From Curvibacter gracilis ATCC BAA-807 (GTDB lineage: Bacteria > Pseudomonadota > Gammaproteobacteria > Burkholderiales > Burkholderiaceae_C): 64,000 nucleotides of DNA. Under the pieces are notes generated by a model. That model was not told the origin of the DNA, ran no database searches, and was given only the letters and a program-made list of their open reading frames with translations. The stretch's first letter is position 1. Every line of letters begins with the position of its first letter. Both the position numbers and the translations under genes were made by a program. The stretch covers positions 367,926 to 431,925 of the forward strand of contig NZ_JADZ01000004.1 of assembly GCF_000518645.1 (NCBI RefSeq). The letters are read 5' to 3'. Below, piece after piece: positions 29,715-38,952 of this stretch.

Positions 29715-30650
29715 TCAAGCAGCCGGGGGGCTGGCTGCGCCACGGGCCTGCACCAGCCGAACGAGCTGCAGCAGGGTGCGGGTGCACGGCACCGGGATGC
29801 CGTGGTCTTGTGCGTGGGCCACGATGGCGCCGTTGATGGCCTCGATCTCGGTGGGCCGGCCGGCCAACACGTCCTGCAGCATCGAGGGTTTGTGGCCCCG
29901 GTGGTGGGCGATGGCCGAGGCCACCTTGGCTTTGCAGGCCTCGACATCCGCATGGATGCCCTCGGCCTGGGCCACCGCCAGTGCTTCGTCGACCACGGCA
30001 AAGGCCAGCGCCTGGCCGTCGCCCTGGCCCAACTCATCGACCGTGCATTGGCTGACCGCGCAGATGCTGTTGAGCGCGGCGTTGAAAGCGACTTTCTCCC
30101 AGATGGAGGACCATACGGCGGCGTCAACCGTACTGGCCAGACCGCACTCGTTGAGCGCCTGCGCCGCCGCCGCCACGAAGGGGCGGTCGCAGCCGTCTGC
30201 CGCCATCATGCGCACCACCCCCTGGCCATGGGAGCGGATATGGCCAGGGCCCGCGAGGTCGGCGGGCCAGGTGGTCACCCCGATCAGAACGCGCTCCGGT
30301 GCCACATGCTGACTCAGGGTCTCCACATTGCCCAGGCCGTTTTGCAGCGACAGAACATAGGTGTCCGGTTGGATCAGGTGTCGCACCCCGGCCAGCGCGG
30401 CGGCGGTATGCAAGGTCTTGGTGAAGACAAGCATGAGCTCTGGTGGCTCCGAGGCCTCTGACGGCAGGCAGGCGCGAAGGCCACGGATGTACCGGTCACC
30501 CTCGTCTGTCTGGAGATGAAGCCCTTTGGCCCGGATGGCCAGCAGATGTGCTGCGTTCACGTCCACCAGCGTGACCGCATGGCCACTCTCTGCCAGCAGT
30601 CCCCCGAACAACGATCCCATGGCGCCTGCGCCGACAACAACAATCTTCAT
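29715..30650 (-). CDS. Ketopantoate reductase-family dehydrogenase (candidate D-mandelate dehydrogenase)
   Basis: A 311-residue PanE/ApbA-family NADPH-binding oxidoreductase. The Rossmann motif VVGAGAMGSLFGGLLAESGH is at the N-terminus, and the C-terminal helical domain has VWSSIWEKVAFNAALN, which contains the conserved Lys (K in WEKVAFN). Pantothenate synthesis would be the default reading, but it lies inside the benzoylformate decarboxylase operon. Enterococcal D-mandelate dehydrogenases belong to this family. It is therefore a good candidate for oxidising (R)-mandelate to benzoylformate. This role is inference; biosynthetic or other 2-hydroxyacid activity is not excluded. Confidence 0.85.
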   Translation of the reverse strand: MKIVVVGAGAMGSLFGGLLAESGHAVTLVDVNAAHLLAIRAKGLHLQTDEGDRYIRGLRACLPSEASEPPELMLVFTKTLHTAAALAGVRHLIQPDTYVLSLQNGLGNVETLSQHVAPERVLIGVTTWPADLAGPGHIRSHGQGVVRMMAADGCDRPFVAAAAQALNECGLASTVDAAVWSSIWEKVAFNAALNSICAVSQCTVDELGQGDGQALAFAVVDEALAVAQAEGIHADVEACKAKVASAIAHHRGHKPSMLQDVLAGRPTEIEAINGAIVAHAQDHGIPVPCTRTLLQLVRLVQARGAASPPAA

Positions 30651-30738
30651 GGTGAAACTCCCGCGGTGGTCCGCGTCTCAAGGGGCTGCGCCGCGCAGGC
30701 GGCAGGTTGGTGAAATCCAAGGCTGGGCGGCATGGGCG

Positions 30739-31746
30739 TCAATCTCCCAGGATCTTTCGGTCGCGAATCAGCTTGCCGAAGCGCAGGCCGTCCTCCAGTG
30801 CCTTGGTGTGGAACTGGCTGGGCGTCATCGGTGCCGGCTCGCCACCGAGAGCCAGGATGCGTTCGCGGGGGCCCGGCAGAGCCAGCGCCCTGTTGACCTC
30901 GCGATTGAGTCGGCTGACGATGTCGGGCGGGGTGCCGACCGGCGCGTAAAGCCCAAACACGGTATCTGCATCGAAGCCCTTCAAGCCGACCTCGTCGAGC
31001 GTCGGCACATCGGGGAACAGGGGCGAGCGCTGGAGGCTGCCGACAGCCAGGATCTTGAGCTTGCCGGCCTTGATCTGCGGGATCGCCACGCCTGGATCGA
31101 ACAGAAAATCCAATTGCCCAGCCAACAGGTCGGTCAGCGCTGGGGCCGCGCCCCGGTAGGGAACGTGTGTGGCAAACACCTTGGCTTGCGACTTCATCAT
31201 CTCGGCGGCCAGGTGCGGCGAGCTGCCATTGCCCGGCGAGCCGAAAGACAGCTTGCCCGGGTGGGCTCGAAGCTGGGCCAGGAACTCTTTGGCGTCCTTG
31301 GCCGGAAAGCTGGGCAAGGTCACCAGGAACACCAGCACGCGGGCTGCGGCGGCCACCGGCTCGAGGTCTTTGCCCGGGTCGAAGGACATCTTGGGATAGA
31401 GGTGCGGGTTGACCGAGACCATGCCCCCTGAACTCATGAGCAAGGTGTAGCCGTCGGGCGCCGATCTGGCCACGGCTTCACCGCCGATGTTGCCGCCTGC
31501 ACCGCTTTTGTTCTCGACCAGCACGGGCTGGCCGAGCGCCTCCTGCAGGGGCTGCGTCAGGGATCTGGCAATCTGATCTGCCGCGCCGCCAGGCGGAAAG
31601 TTCACGATGATCTTGATGGGCTTGGCTGGCCAGGCCTGCGCCAGGGCGAGGCCGGGCAGGGCCAGCGAGAGGGCGGTCAGCGCGGCGCCCAGGGCCCGTC
31701 GGGCGCCCTGGCCACCCGCCAAGCGAGAGAGGCGTTGTTTGTCCAT
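30739..31746 (-). CDS. Bug/TctC-family periplasmic receptor (2)
   Basis: A 335-residue TctC-family receptor, related to but distinct from the one at 28700-29674. It has a long basic N-region and hydrophobic core (signal peptide, about residues 1-38). It shows WPAKPIKIIVNFPPGGAADQIAR, LVENKSGAGGNIGGEAVARS and FGSPGNGSSPHLAAEMMK. The start at 31746 has GGAGAC at correct spacing; a longer frame to 31794 exists. No TctA/TctB permease is nearby. It lies between the aldehyde dehydrogenase and the PanE-like gene in the same operon. Confidence 0.85.
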   Translation of the reverse strand: MDKQRLSRLAGGQGARRALGAALTALSLALPGLALAQAWPAKPIKIIVNFPPGGAADQIARSLTQPLQEALGQPVLVENKSGAGGNIGGEAVARSAPDGYTLLMSSGGMVSVNPHLYPKMSFDPGKDLEPVAAAARVLVFLVTLPSFPAKDAKEFLAQLRAHPGKLSFGSPGNGSSPHLAAEMMKSQAKVFATHVPYRGAAPALTDLLAGQLDFLFDPGVAIPQIKAGKLKILAVGSLQRSPLFPDVPTLDEVGLKGFDADTVFGLYAPVGTPPDIVSRLNREVNRALALPGPRERILALGGEPAPMTPSQFHTKALEDGLRFGKLIRDRKILGD

Positions 31747-31794
31747 GTTGTCTCCATGATTTTTTGGGGGGCAGGGCACGCGCCAGCGAATCAC

Positions 31795-33246
31795 TCAGAA
31801 CGGGTAGTGGCGTTCGGTCGTCTGCAGGGTCACCCAGCGCAGATCCGTGAAGGATTCGATGCCGGCACGCCCACCGAAGTGGCCATAGCCCGAATCCTTC
31901 ACACCGCCGAAGGGCATCTGGGGCTCGTCGTGCACCGTGGGGGCGTTGATGTGGCAGATGCCGGACTCGATGCGGCGCGCCACGTTCCAGGCCTTGGCGA
32001 TGTCGCGGCTGAAGACGGCAGCCGACAGGCCGAAGGCGTTGTCGTTGGCGCAGGCCACGGCGGCATCCACACCGTCCACCCGCACGATGGGCTTGACCGG
32101 GCCGAAGCTCTCCTCCTGGTAGATCAGCATGTCGGGTGTCACGTGGTCCAGCAGGGTGGCAGGCATCAGGGTCGAGTCGGCCTTGCCGCCGCACAGCAGG
32201 GTCGCCCCCTTGGCCAGGGCGTCATCGATCAAGGCGTTGCAACGCTTCACCGTGCTCATGTCCACCACCGAGCCCAGAACCACCGGGCCCTGGCGTGGAT
32301 CGCCCAAAGGCAGGGACTTGGCCTTGGCCGTCAGCCGGGCCACGAAGTCGTCGGCAATCGCCTGGTCCACGATGATGCGCTCGGTCGACATGCAGATCTG
32401 TCCTGAATTGGCGAAGGCGCCGAAGGCGGTACCCTGTACCGCGGCATCCAGGTCTGCGTCCTCCAGCACCAGCAGAGGTGCCTTGCCACCCAGCTCGAGG
32501 ACGGCGGGCTTCAGGTGTCGGGCACACAGGTTCGCGATGATCCGGCCCACCCGGGTGGAGCCGGTGAAGTTGACCCGGCGCACGGCAGGGTGGGCCACCA
32601 TGGCTTCCACCACGGCGCCGGCGTCCTCCGGTGCGTTGGTGATGAAGTTCACGACCCCGGCGGGCAAACCCGCCTCCTGCAGTGCCTCGATGATCAGCCC
32701 GTGCGTGGCGGGCGACATCTCGGACCCCTTGAGGACCACCGTGTTGCCACAGGCCAGGGGAGTCGCCACGGCGCGCACGCCCAGGATGACCGGGGCGTTC
32801 CAGGGCGCCATGCCGAGCACCACACCCGCCGGCTGGCGCACGGCCATGGCCAGGCTGCCTGGCACATCGGAGGGAATCAGCTCACCACCCACCTGGGTGG
32901 TCAGGGACGCAGCCTCTTGCAGCATGCCCGCGGCGACATGCACGTTGAAGCCGGCCCAGATGGCCGAGCTGCCTGTCTCCGCTGCCATCGTGGCCGCGAA
33001 GGCGGCGGACTTTGCTTCCAGCGCGGTCGCAGCCTTCAGCAACAAGGCGCGGCGAGCCCCCGGGCCCAGTGCGGCCCAGGCCGGGAAGGCCTTTTGCGCC
33101 GCCTCCACGGCACGGATCGCATCAGCTGGGGTGGCTGCAGGTGCGCATGTCGCCACCTCACCATCGAGCGGATTGCGGCGTTCAAAGGTGCGTCCCGAGG
33201 TGGCGTCGCAGCGCTCACCCTGAATCAGAAGCTGAATTTTTTGCAT
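31795..33246 (-). CDS. Aldehyde dehydrogenase (benzaldehyde/salicylaldehyde type)
   Basis: A 483-residue NAD(P)-dependent aldehyde dehydrogenase. Catalytic Cys285 lies in GQICMSTER and the general base Glu251 in LELGGKAP. The N-terminal half has the MAPWNAPVILGVRA segment common to benzaldehyde, vanillin and salicylaldehyde dehydrogenases. AAGGAGAC lies just before the ATG. It follows benzoylformate decarboxylase by 44 bp and would oxidise the benzaldehyde that enzyme makes to benzoate, as MdlD does in the pseudomonad mandelate pathway. Confidence 0.9.
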   Translation of the reverse strand: MQKIQLLIQGERCDATSGRTFERRNPLDGEVATCAPAATPADAIRAVEAAQKAFPAWAALGPGARRALLLKAATALEAKSAAFAATMAAETGSSAIWAGFNVHVAAGMLQEAASLTTQVGGELIPSDVPGSLAMAVRQPAGVVLGMAPWNAPVILGVRAVATPLACGNTVVLKGSEMSPATHGLIIEALQEAGLPAGVVNFITNAPEDAGAVVEAMVAHPAVRRVNFTGSTRVGRIIANLCARHLKPAVLELGGKAPLLVLEDADLDAAVQGTAFGAFANSGQICMSTERIIVDQAIADDFVARLTAKAKSLPLGDPRQGPVVLGSVVDMSTVKRCNALIDDALAKGATLLCGGKADSTLMPATLLDHVTPDMLIYQEESFGPVKPIVRVDGVDAAVACANDNAFGLSAAVFSRDIAKAWNVARRIESGICHINAPTVHDEPQMPFGGVKDSGYGHFGGRAGIESFTDLRWVTLQTTERHYPF

Positions 33247-33290
33247 GAATGTCTCCTTGTGGTTCGGATGGAAATATCGGAGGGCGTGGC

Positions 33291-34895
33291 TCAGGCCACG
33301 ACGAGCTCGATCAGGCAGGGGCCATCGTGGTTCAGGGCCTTGGCCAGGGCCTCGTGCAGTGCGTCGGCTTGGTCGACACGCCAAGCGGGCAGACCATGGC
33401 CAGCGGCCAGTGCAGGGAAGTCGAGGCCGTCCAGGTCGGTCCCCTCGGGCGTCTCGCCGGGGGCATAGCCGAACACCGGCGCAAAGTCCTGAAGCGCGGC
33501 GTAGCGCCGGTTGTTCAGGATGACGAAGGTCAGTGCCAGCTTGAGGCGCGCGGCACTGAACAGGGCCTGGATCGAGTACATGCTGGAGCCGTCGCCGATC
33601 AAGGCAATCACGCGGCCTGGCAGGCCGAGTTGGCGACGCGCCAGCGCAACGCCGACCGCGGCCGGCATGCCGTGTCCCAGCCCGCCACTGGCCATGGTGT
33701 AGAACGAGTCCGCCCCAGGCATGGGCAGGTAGCGCTGCATCACGCCGCGGGATCCGGGCGCCTCTTCCACCACCACGTCATGGGGCTGGCGCAGCTCGTC
33801 GAGCGTCTGCAGCGCGAAGGCCACCGACATCGGGCCGGTCGGCTCAGCCCGCTCGGCGGCGGGCCGAGCCGCTGGTGCGCTGCGCAGGGCCTCGCCCGAG
33901 GGCGCTGCCAGCAGGCTTTGCACCGCCAGCCGGACGCTGCAGACCACGCTGTGGCCCGCAGGTGTCCAGGCCGCAGTGTGCGGATCATCGACGATCTGCC
34001 ACAGCGTGCTGCCCTCGGGGATATGGGGGCCCTGGCCCTCGATGTGGTAGCTGAACGCCGGTGCGCCCAGCACCAGGATCAGGTCGTGGCCTGCCAGGGT
34101 GGCGACGATGCGTTCGCGCATCGGCGGCAGAAAGCCCGAGAACAGTGGGTGCTGCTCGGGAAAGCCGCAGCGCGCGCTCATGGGGGCGGTGTAGACCGGC
34201 GCCTGGTGGCGCTCGGCCAGCTTGACCACGGCCTCCATGGCCGCATCGCGGTCCACCCCTGCACCGACGACGATGACGGGGGAGCGGCTGTCCGCCAGGG
34301 CCTTGGCCACCTGCGCCAACAGGGCGGGATCCGGGGCGCTGGCATGGCTGACCTGCCGTGGCGTTACCCAATCGCAGGTCTTCTCCCAGTCGTCCGCCGG
34401 GATCGAGATGAAGACGGGGCCTTGGGGCGCCTGCATGGCCACCTGGTAGGCCCGCAACAGGGCCAGCGGCACGTCCTCGGCGCGGGCGGGCTCGATGGCC
34501 CATTTCACATAGGGCCGCGGCAGTTCGGTGGCCTGGGTTGCCGACAAAAACGGGTCGAACGGAAGGATGGAACGGGCCTGTTGGCCGGCCGTGATGATCA
34601 GGGGCGTCTGGTTGCGGAACGCCGTGAAGATGTTGCCCATGGCGTGGCCCACGCCTGCTGCCGAGTGCAGGTTGACCATGGCCGCGTTGCGCGTGGCCTG
34701 CGCATACCCGTCGGCCATGCCGACGACCACCGACTCCTGCAAGCCCAGGATGTACTGGAAATCCTTCGGGTAGTTGCGGAACATGGGCAATTCGGTCGAG
34801 CCCGGGTTGCCGAAAACCGTGTCGATGCCCAGGTCTCGCATCAAGCGCACAAAGGCTTCGCGCACGGTGGGTCGGGGGGGCGATTCGATGGGCAT
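33291..34895 (-). CDS. mdlC: Benzoylformate decarboxylase
   Basis: A 534-residue thiamine-diphosphate decarboxylase that converts benzoylformate to benzaldehyde. The active-site residues known in Pseudomonas MdlC are present with constant offset: Ser33 (GNPGSTELP), Glu54 (LGLQESVV), His77 (NLHSAAG) and, later, His284 (APAFSYH). The ThDP motif runs from GDGSSMYS to LNN. Length agrees with MdlC (528). It is the first gene of a five-gene minus-strand operon (decarboxylase, aldehyde dehydrogenase, Bug, PanE-like, Bug), divergent from a LysR regulator. Other aromatic 2-oxoacids cannot be excluded. Confidence 0.93.
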   Translation of the reverse strand: MPIESPPRPTVREAFVRLMRDLGIDTVFGNPGSTELPMFRNYPKDFQYILGLQESVVVGMADGYAQATRNAAMVNLHSAAGVGHAMGNIFTAFRNQTPLIITAGQQARSILPFDPFLSATQATELPRPYVKWAIEPARAEDVPLALLRAYQVAMQAPQGPVFISIPADDWEKTCDWVTPRQVSHASAPDPALLAQVAKALADSRSPVIVVGAGVDRDAAMEAVVKLAERHQAPVYTAPMSARCGFPEQHPLFSGFLPPMRERIVATLAGHDLILVLGAPAFSYHIEGQGPHIPEGSTLWQIVDDPHTAAWTPAGHSVVCSVRLAVQSLLAAPSGEALRSAPAARPAAERAEPTGPMSVAFALQTLDELRQPHDVVVEEAPGSRGVMQRYLPMPGADSFYTMASGGLGHGMPAAVGVALARRQLGLPGRVIALIGDGSSMYSIQALFSAARLKLALTFVILNNRRYAALQDFAPVFGYAPGETPEGTDLDGLDFPALAAGHGLPAWRVDQADALHEALAKALNHDGPCLIELVVA

Positions 34896-34985
34896 GGCGT
34901 CTCCGTCTGGTTCAACAACTTGTTTGATGACGCGAGTTTGGGCACAAGCAATAAGTCGGGCAACAATATGAGCCTACTAAGTGCC

Positions 34986-35000
34986 ATTGGAAAACCCAAT
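34986..35000. promoter_or_regulatory. Inverted repeat at LysR start
   Basis: The repeat ATTGG-N5-CCAAT lies 3 bp before the LysR start codon in the 107-bp divergent region. No Shine-Dalgarno sequence is seen for the LysR gene, so the repeat may be either an autoregulatory site or a site affecting translation initiation. The rest of the region is AT-rich and should hold both promoters. Confidence 0.4.
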
Positions 35001-35002
35001 AA

Positions 35003-35899
35003 ATGGAACAGCTCGATCTGAACCTCCTGAGGGTCTTCGATGTGATCTATCGAACCCGCAACGTGAGCCGTGCCGCCGAACAGCTGGGCCTGTCCCAGCC
35101 TTCCACCAGCCAGGCCCTGACACGGCTGAGGTTGGCGCTCGGCGATCCCCTGTTCGAGCGGACCCGTGGCGGCGTCCGACCCACGCCCCGGGCCGACGAC
35201 CTGGCGCGCTCGGTGCAGACCGGCCTGGCCCATCTGGAGGCCGGACTGGCCTCCGACAACACCTTTGACCCACGCAGCTCCAGCACCGAGTTGCGCATCC
35301 ACCTCACCGACATCGGCGAGGCGCGGTTTCTGCCGGAGTTGATGTCCGAGTTGAGGCGGGTGGCCCCCGGTATCCAGGTGCAGGCGAGGGCGTTGCCCCA
35401 GTCTGAGATCGGGCTGGCGCTGGACAACGGGGACATCCATCTCGCCATCGGGTTTCTGCCCGAGCTGACCGGCTCGGCCAGCGAACAGTTGCTGTCGGAC
35501 CGCTATGTGGTGCTGCTGCGCAAAGGACATCCGATCACGGAGTCGCTCAAGCGGCCCGTCCTGAGCCTGCGAAAGATGCACTCCCTGGAGTTGGTGGCCG
35601 TGCGCTCGCATGCGCAAACGCTCCAGATGCTGCGCGCCGCCAGTCTGGACCGGCAGATCAAGCTCACGACGTCGACCTTTCTGGCGCTGCCGGGCATCGT
35701 GCGCCACTCTGACCTGGCGGTCCTCATGCCGTTGGCGATTGCGCGCGAATTCGTGCAGGACGGGCCTTTCTTGCTGCTCGATACCGAGCTACCGTCCAAT
35801 GCCTTCAATGTCGCTGTGCACTGGAGCCGACGCCACGAGCACTCGCCCCTGGTTCGATGGGCGCGTGGGCTCGTGGTGCGCCTGTTCCGCAAGGCCTGA
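35003..35899 (+). CDS. LysR family transcriptional regulator
   Basis: A 298-residue LysR regulator with the N-terminal HTH (NVSRAAEQLGLSQPSTSQALTRLR, residues about 18-41) and a substrate-binding domain from about residue 90. It is divergent from benzoylformate decarboxylase with 107 bp between them, the standard LysR arrangement, and probably activates that operon. The closest family features (SRAAEQLGLSQPSTSQAL, LSDRYVVLLRKGHP) resemble NahR/LinR-type regulators of aromatic catabolism. No ribosome site precedes the ATG. Inducer presumably a mandelate-pathway intermediate. Confidence 0.9.
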   Translation: MEQLDLNLLRVFDVIYRTRNVSRAAEQLGLSQPSTSQALTRLRLALGDPLFERTRGGVRPTPRADDLARSVQTGLAHLEAGLASDNTFDPRSSSTELRIHLTDIGEARFLPELMSELRRVAPGIQVQARALPQSEIGLALDNGDIHLAIGFLPELTGSASEQLLSDRYVVLLRKGHPITESLKRPVLSLRKMHSLELVAVRSHAQTLQMLRAASLDRQIKLTTSTFLALPGIVRHSDLAVLMPLAIAREFVQDGPFLLLDTELPSNAFNVAVHWSRRHEHSPLVRWARGLVVRLFRKA

Positions 35900-36024
35900 G
35901 GCTTGAGCGCATGGCACATTCTCGATCCCGTCCGTCTGCGCTCAGGGGCCCGTGTTGCGATGAAGATTCATTGATCTGATGTAAGCCTTTTGTGAACCCA
36001 TGGCTGCATAATCTTCCGCTGTCC

Positions 36025-36429
36025 ATGCGCCACTTGAGCAACACCTTCCGCAGTGCCCCCGGCCGCCGGCTTGCCAGCTGGTGGATGGTGGCGGCCATGG
36101 TGCTGGCCTCGCTCATGCCCACGGTCTCGCGGGCCCTGGCGGCGCAGCAACCATCGGCCCTGATCTGGGCCGATGTGTGCTCGGCGACCCCGGCTTCTGG
36201 CAAGGGTTTGGCCCGTGTGGCCTTGGCCGATCTGTCGGACACCCCGGCCGTCAGCATCGATGACTGCGCCTACTGCGTGCTCATGCTCGATCGCCTGGGC
36301 CCGGCGCCCAGCCTGGAGCTGCCGGTGCTGGCGCCTGAGCGGCCCCGCTGGCGGTTGCCGGCCCCCACTGTTCCCGATCTGCGCCCGGACCTGCGTCTGG
36401 CGCATCCACGCGCCCCGCCTCTGGCCTGA
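36025..36429 (+). CDS. DUF2946-like exported protein of the copper locus
   Basis: A 134-residue protein with a hydrophobic leader (SWWMVAAMVLASLMPTVSRALA) and a Cys motif DDCAYC in the mature part. This, with the Pro-rich tail, matches small DUF2946 proteins that often precede TonB-dependent copper receptors. The start is uncertain: ATG at 36025 begins close to the leader, GTG at 35992 would add 11 residues, and neither has a good ribosome site. About 300 bp of apparently empty sequence (36430-36726) separates it from mbnP. Confidence 0.65.
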   Translation: MRHLSNTFRSAPGRRLASWWMVAAMVLASLMPTVSRALAAQQPSALIWADVCSATPASGKGLARVALADLSDTPAVSIDDCAYCVLMLDRLGPAPSLELPVLAPERPRWRLPAPTVPDLRPDLRLAHPRAPPLA

Positions 36430-36726
36430 GGGCCCTCCCAGACCTGTTGGGGTGCGCTGCGTGCCTGCTCGCTTGAGCGAGCCGGTCTGCGGCGGCACAG
36501 CCCTGGCCCAGGCCCTTTCAACACCTTGTGGCGCCATCTGGTGGCGGTTGCCCTGTGGGCACCGCGCACCCGGAGTGCACACGCCCGTCACCACCCCCTG
36601 AGGGTTGGCTGCGCCGTGCCGCTTCACTTCACTTTCTGATCGGAACACCAGACCCACCTTCTCGGCGTGGGGTGCTGGTGCTCGATCGCACCCTTCTTTT
36701 TCAGCCATTTGATGCAGGAGCTATTC

Positions 36727-37677
36727 ATGGCTTGCTTTTCTACGTCCCGGTATTCCAAATCCCTTCTTGGCGCAGCCAGCGCCGCCCTGGCGCTGTCGGC
36801 CTTGTTGAGTGCCTGCGGCGGCGGTGGCGACGGCGGTAGCAGCAATGGCTGGTCGGTTGATGCGAGCGGCGCCGTCAAGCTACAGTTCGCCGCCTATGCC
36901 GGCAGCACCCCGATCCAGTGCGGCACGGCCGTGGCCGGCTTGGGCAGCAAGAGCAGTGGGGCCCAGATCCAGGACCTGCGCTTCTACATCTCGAACGTGA
37001 AGCTGCTGAAAGCCGATGGCAGCTCGGTGGCGCTGACGCTGTCGGGCACCGACAACAACAACTACCAGGGCACGGACAGCGTGAGCCTGATCACCCTGTC
37101 GCAGACGGGCGTGGGCAGTTGCACGGCGGCCGCCTCGTTGAACAAGCTGATCCAGGGCACCGTGCCGGCCGGGCAGTACGTGGGCGTCACCATGACGCTG
37201 GGCGTGCCGTTCTCGCTCAACCACCTCAACTCGACCGACCCGGCCACCCCGGCGGTGTTGCGCTCTGATGTGAACCCCGGCATGTCCTGGAACTGGCGCG
37301 GTGGCCGCAAGTTCACCAAGGTGGAGTTGCAAAGCACCGACACGGGCAGCCCCATGACCCTGCTGCATCTCGGCTCCACCGGCTGTGTGGGCGATCCGGC
37401 CAACGGGGTGGCGATCACCAGCTGCACCGCGCCGAACCGCGTGCCTTTGACCTTTTCGAGCTTCAACCCCAACACCCAGGCGATTGCGCTGGACGTGAAA
37501 ACACTGTTTGCCAGCGCCGATTTCAGCGTGGCCAACAGCTGCATGTCCAGCCCCACCGATGCCAAATGCGTCGGGCCTTTCGGTGTGTTGGCCTTGACCT
37601 TCAACAGCGACGGCACGGGCACGGGGCAGCCGATCTCGGGCCAGACCCAGAGCGCCTTCAAGGCTGTGGGCTTGTGA
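36727..37677 (+). CDS. mbnP: MbnP family copper-binding lipoprotein
   Basis: A 316-residue MbnP-like protein. The leader ends in a lipobox (LLSACG), so it is a lipoprotein. The mature domain begins KLQFAAYAGSTPIQCG and includes ISNVKLLKADG, and a SWNWRGGRKFTKVEL block typical of the family. In characterised members the partner MbnH oxidises a conserved Trp to kynurenine, creating a copper(I) site; this block contains the candidate Trp residues. AGGAG precedes the ATG at 36727. It lies 3 bp before mbnH. The locus lacks methanobactin synthesis genes, as in most MbnP/MbnH pairs outside methanotrophs. Confidence 0.85.
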   Translation: MACFSTSRYSKSLLGAASAALALSALLSACGGGGDGGSSNGWSVDASGAVKLQFAAYAGSTPIQCGTAVAGLGSKSSGAQIQDLRFYISNVKLLKADGSSVALTLSGTDNNNYQGTDSVSLITLSQTGVGSCTAAASLNKLIQGTVPAGQYVGVTMTLGVPFSLNHLNSTDPATPAVLRSDVNPGMSWNWRGGRKFTKVELQSTDTGSPMTLLHLGSTGCVGDPANGVAITSCTAPNRVPLTFSSFNPNTQAIALDVKTLFASADFSVANSCMSSPTDAKCVGPFGVLALTFNSDGTGTGQPISGQTQSAFKAVGL

Positions 37678-37680
37678 TCC

Positions 37681-38952
37681 ATGGGCACCACCACGCTTGA
37701 TGCCTGGGGTGCCCGGTGGCCAGGGGCCTGGCTGGGTGTGAGCCTGATGGCGGGGGCTCTGTGCCCTGGTCAGTCGGCTTTTGCCTCCAGTGAGCGCCCC
37801 GGGCACATCGCGCCCATTACCACGCCGGCCGTCTCTGCGGCCTCGCTCAAGAGGGCCGGTGCCGGGCCCGCAGACTGGGTCTGGCAACTGCCTGCCGATG
37901 TGGCGCCACCGCGCGTGCCGGCCGACAACCCGATGTCATCGGCCAAGGTCGAGCTGGGCCGCTTTCTGTTCTATGACAAGCGCCTGTCGGGCAATGGCAC
38001 CCAGTCTTGCGGCTCGTGCCACTTTCAGCGCTTGGCCTTCACCGATGGCCGTGCCCACGGCCTGGGCTCGACCGGCGAGGCGCATCCGCGCAGCCCGATG
38101 TCGCTGGCCAATGTGGCGTTCAATGCCACCTACACCTGGGCCAACCCCGCGCTGATCACCTTGGAGCGCCAGATGACCAACCCGGTCTTTGGCGAGACCC
38201 CGGTTGAAATGGGCGTGAACGACGCCAACGTGCAGCAGGTGCTGCAGCGCCTGCAGGCCGAGCCCGGCTACCCCCGGCGTTTTGCCGCGGCCTTCCCCGA
38301 AGACCCGCAGGGCGCCATCAGCTGGGACCACGTGATCAAGGCGGTCTCGGCCTTTGAGCGCTCGCTGCTCAGCTTCAACAGCAAGTACGACCGGGTGAAA
38401 GAAGGCAAAGCCCGCTTCAGTGCGACTGAAGCCCGCGGCCTGAAGCTGTTCCGCCAGGCCGAGTGCGTCAAGTGCCACCAGGAGCCCAATTTCAGCAACC
38501 AGTTTCTGACCGTGGCCACGCGCGACGTCGACGTGAGCTTTTACAACAAGGGCCTGTACAACCTGGATGGGCGCGGGGCCTACCCGGCGGCCAGCCCCGG
38601 CCTGATCGAGATCACCGGCAAGGCGGCCGACATGGGCCATTACCGCGCACCCACCCTGCGCAACATCGAGGTCACCGCGCCCTACATGCACGACGGCTCG
38701 GTGGCCACGCTGCAAGAAGCCATTGCCCTGTACGCCGACGGCGGGCGCCGCATCACCCAGGGGCCCGACGCGGGGGATGGGCGAGCCAGCCCGCTCAAGA
38801 GCGCGCTGGTACGTCCACGGGCGCTGAGCCGCCAGGACCAGGCCGACCTGCTCGCCTTCCTCAAGACCCTGACGGACCCCACCTTCCTGCGCGACCCGCG
38901 CCACGCAGATCCGTTCCAGAGCCCGCCCCCTGGCAAAAGGAGAACCCCATGA
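37681..38952 (+). CDS. mbnH: MbnH di-heme c-type peroxidase/oxidase
   Basis: A 423-residue MauG/CcpA-like di-heme protein. Haem-binding motifs are CGSCH (Cys110-His114) and CVKCH (Cys262-His266). An N-terminal signal (about residues 1-35) sends it to the periplasm, and the late MGHYRAPTLRNIEVTAPYMHDGS block contains a further Met/His region of the family. In known systems MbnH modifies MbnP by oxidising Trp to kynurenine. It follows mbnP by 3 bp and overlaps the TonB receptor by 4 bp (ATGA), so the three are one translational unit. Confidence 0.88.
   Translation: MGTTTLDAWGARWPGAWLGVSLMAGALCPGQSAFASSERPGHIAPITTPAVSAASLKRAGAGPADWVWQLPADVAPPRVPADNPMSSAKVELGRFLFYDKRLSGNGTQSCGSCHFQRLAFTDGRAHGLGSTGEAHPRSPMSLANVAFNATYTWANPALITLERQMTNPVFGETPVEMGVNDANVQQVLQRLQAEPGYPRRFAAAFPEDPQGAISWDHVIKAVSAFERSLLSFNSKYDRVKEGKARFSATEARGLKLFRQAECVKCHQEPNFSNQFLTVATRDVDVSFYNKGLYNLDGRGAYPAASPGLIEITGKAADMGHYRAPTLRNIEVTAPYMHDGSVATLQEAIALYADGGRRITQGPDAGDGRASPLKSALVRPRALSRQDQADLLAFLKTLTDPTFLRDPRHADPFQSPPPGKRRTP

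Noticed and set aside
28700..31746. A complete tripartite tricarboxylate (TctABC) transporter
   Set aside because: Only two TctC-type receptors are present; no TctA or TctB membrane gene in the window.
38463..38948. Extension of the copper receptor frame into mbnH
   Set aside because: The long open frame begins inside mbnH with low-complexity Arg/Pro sequence; the receptor's signal peptide starts at 38949 with a 4-bp overlap.
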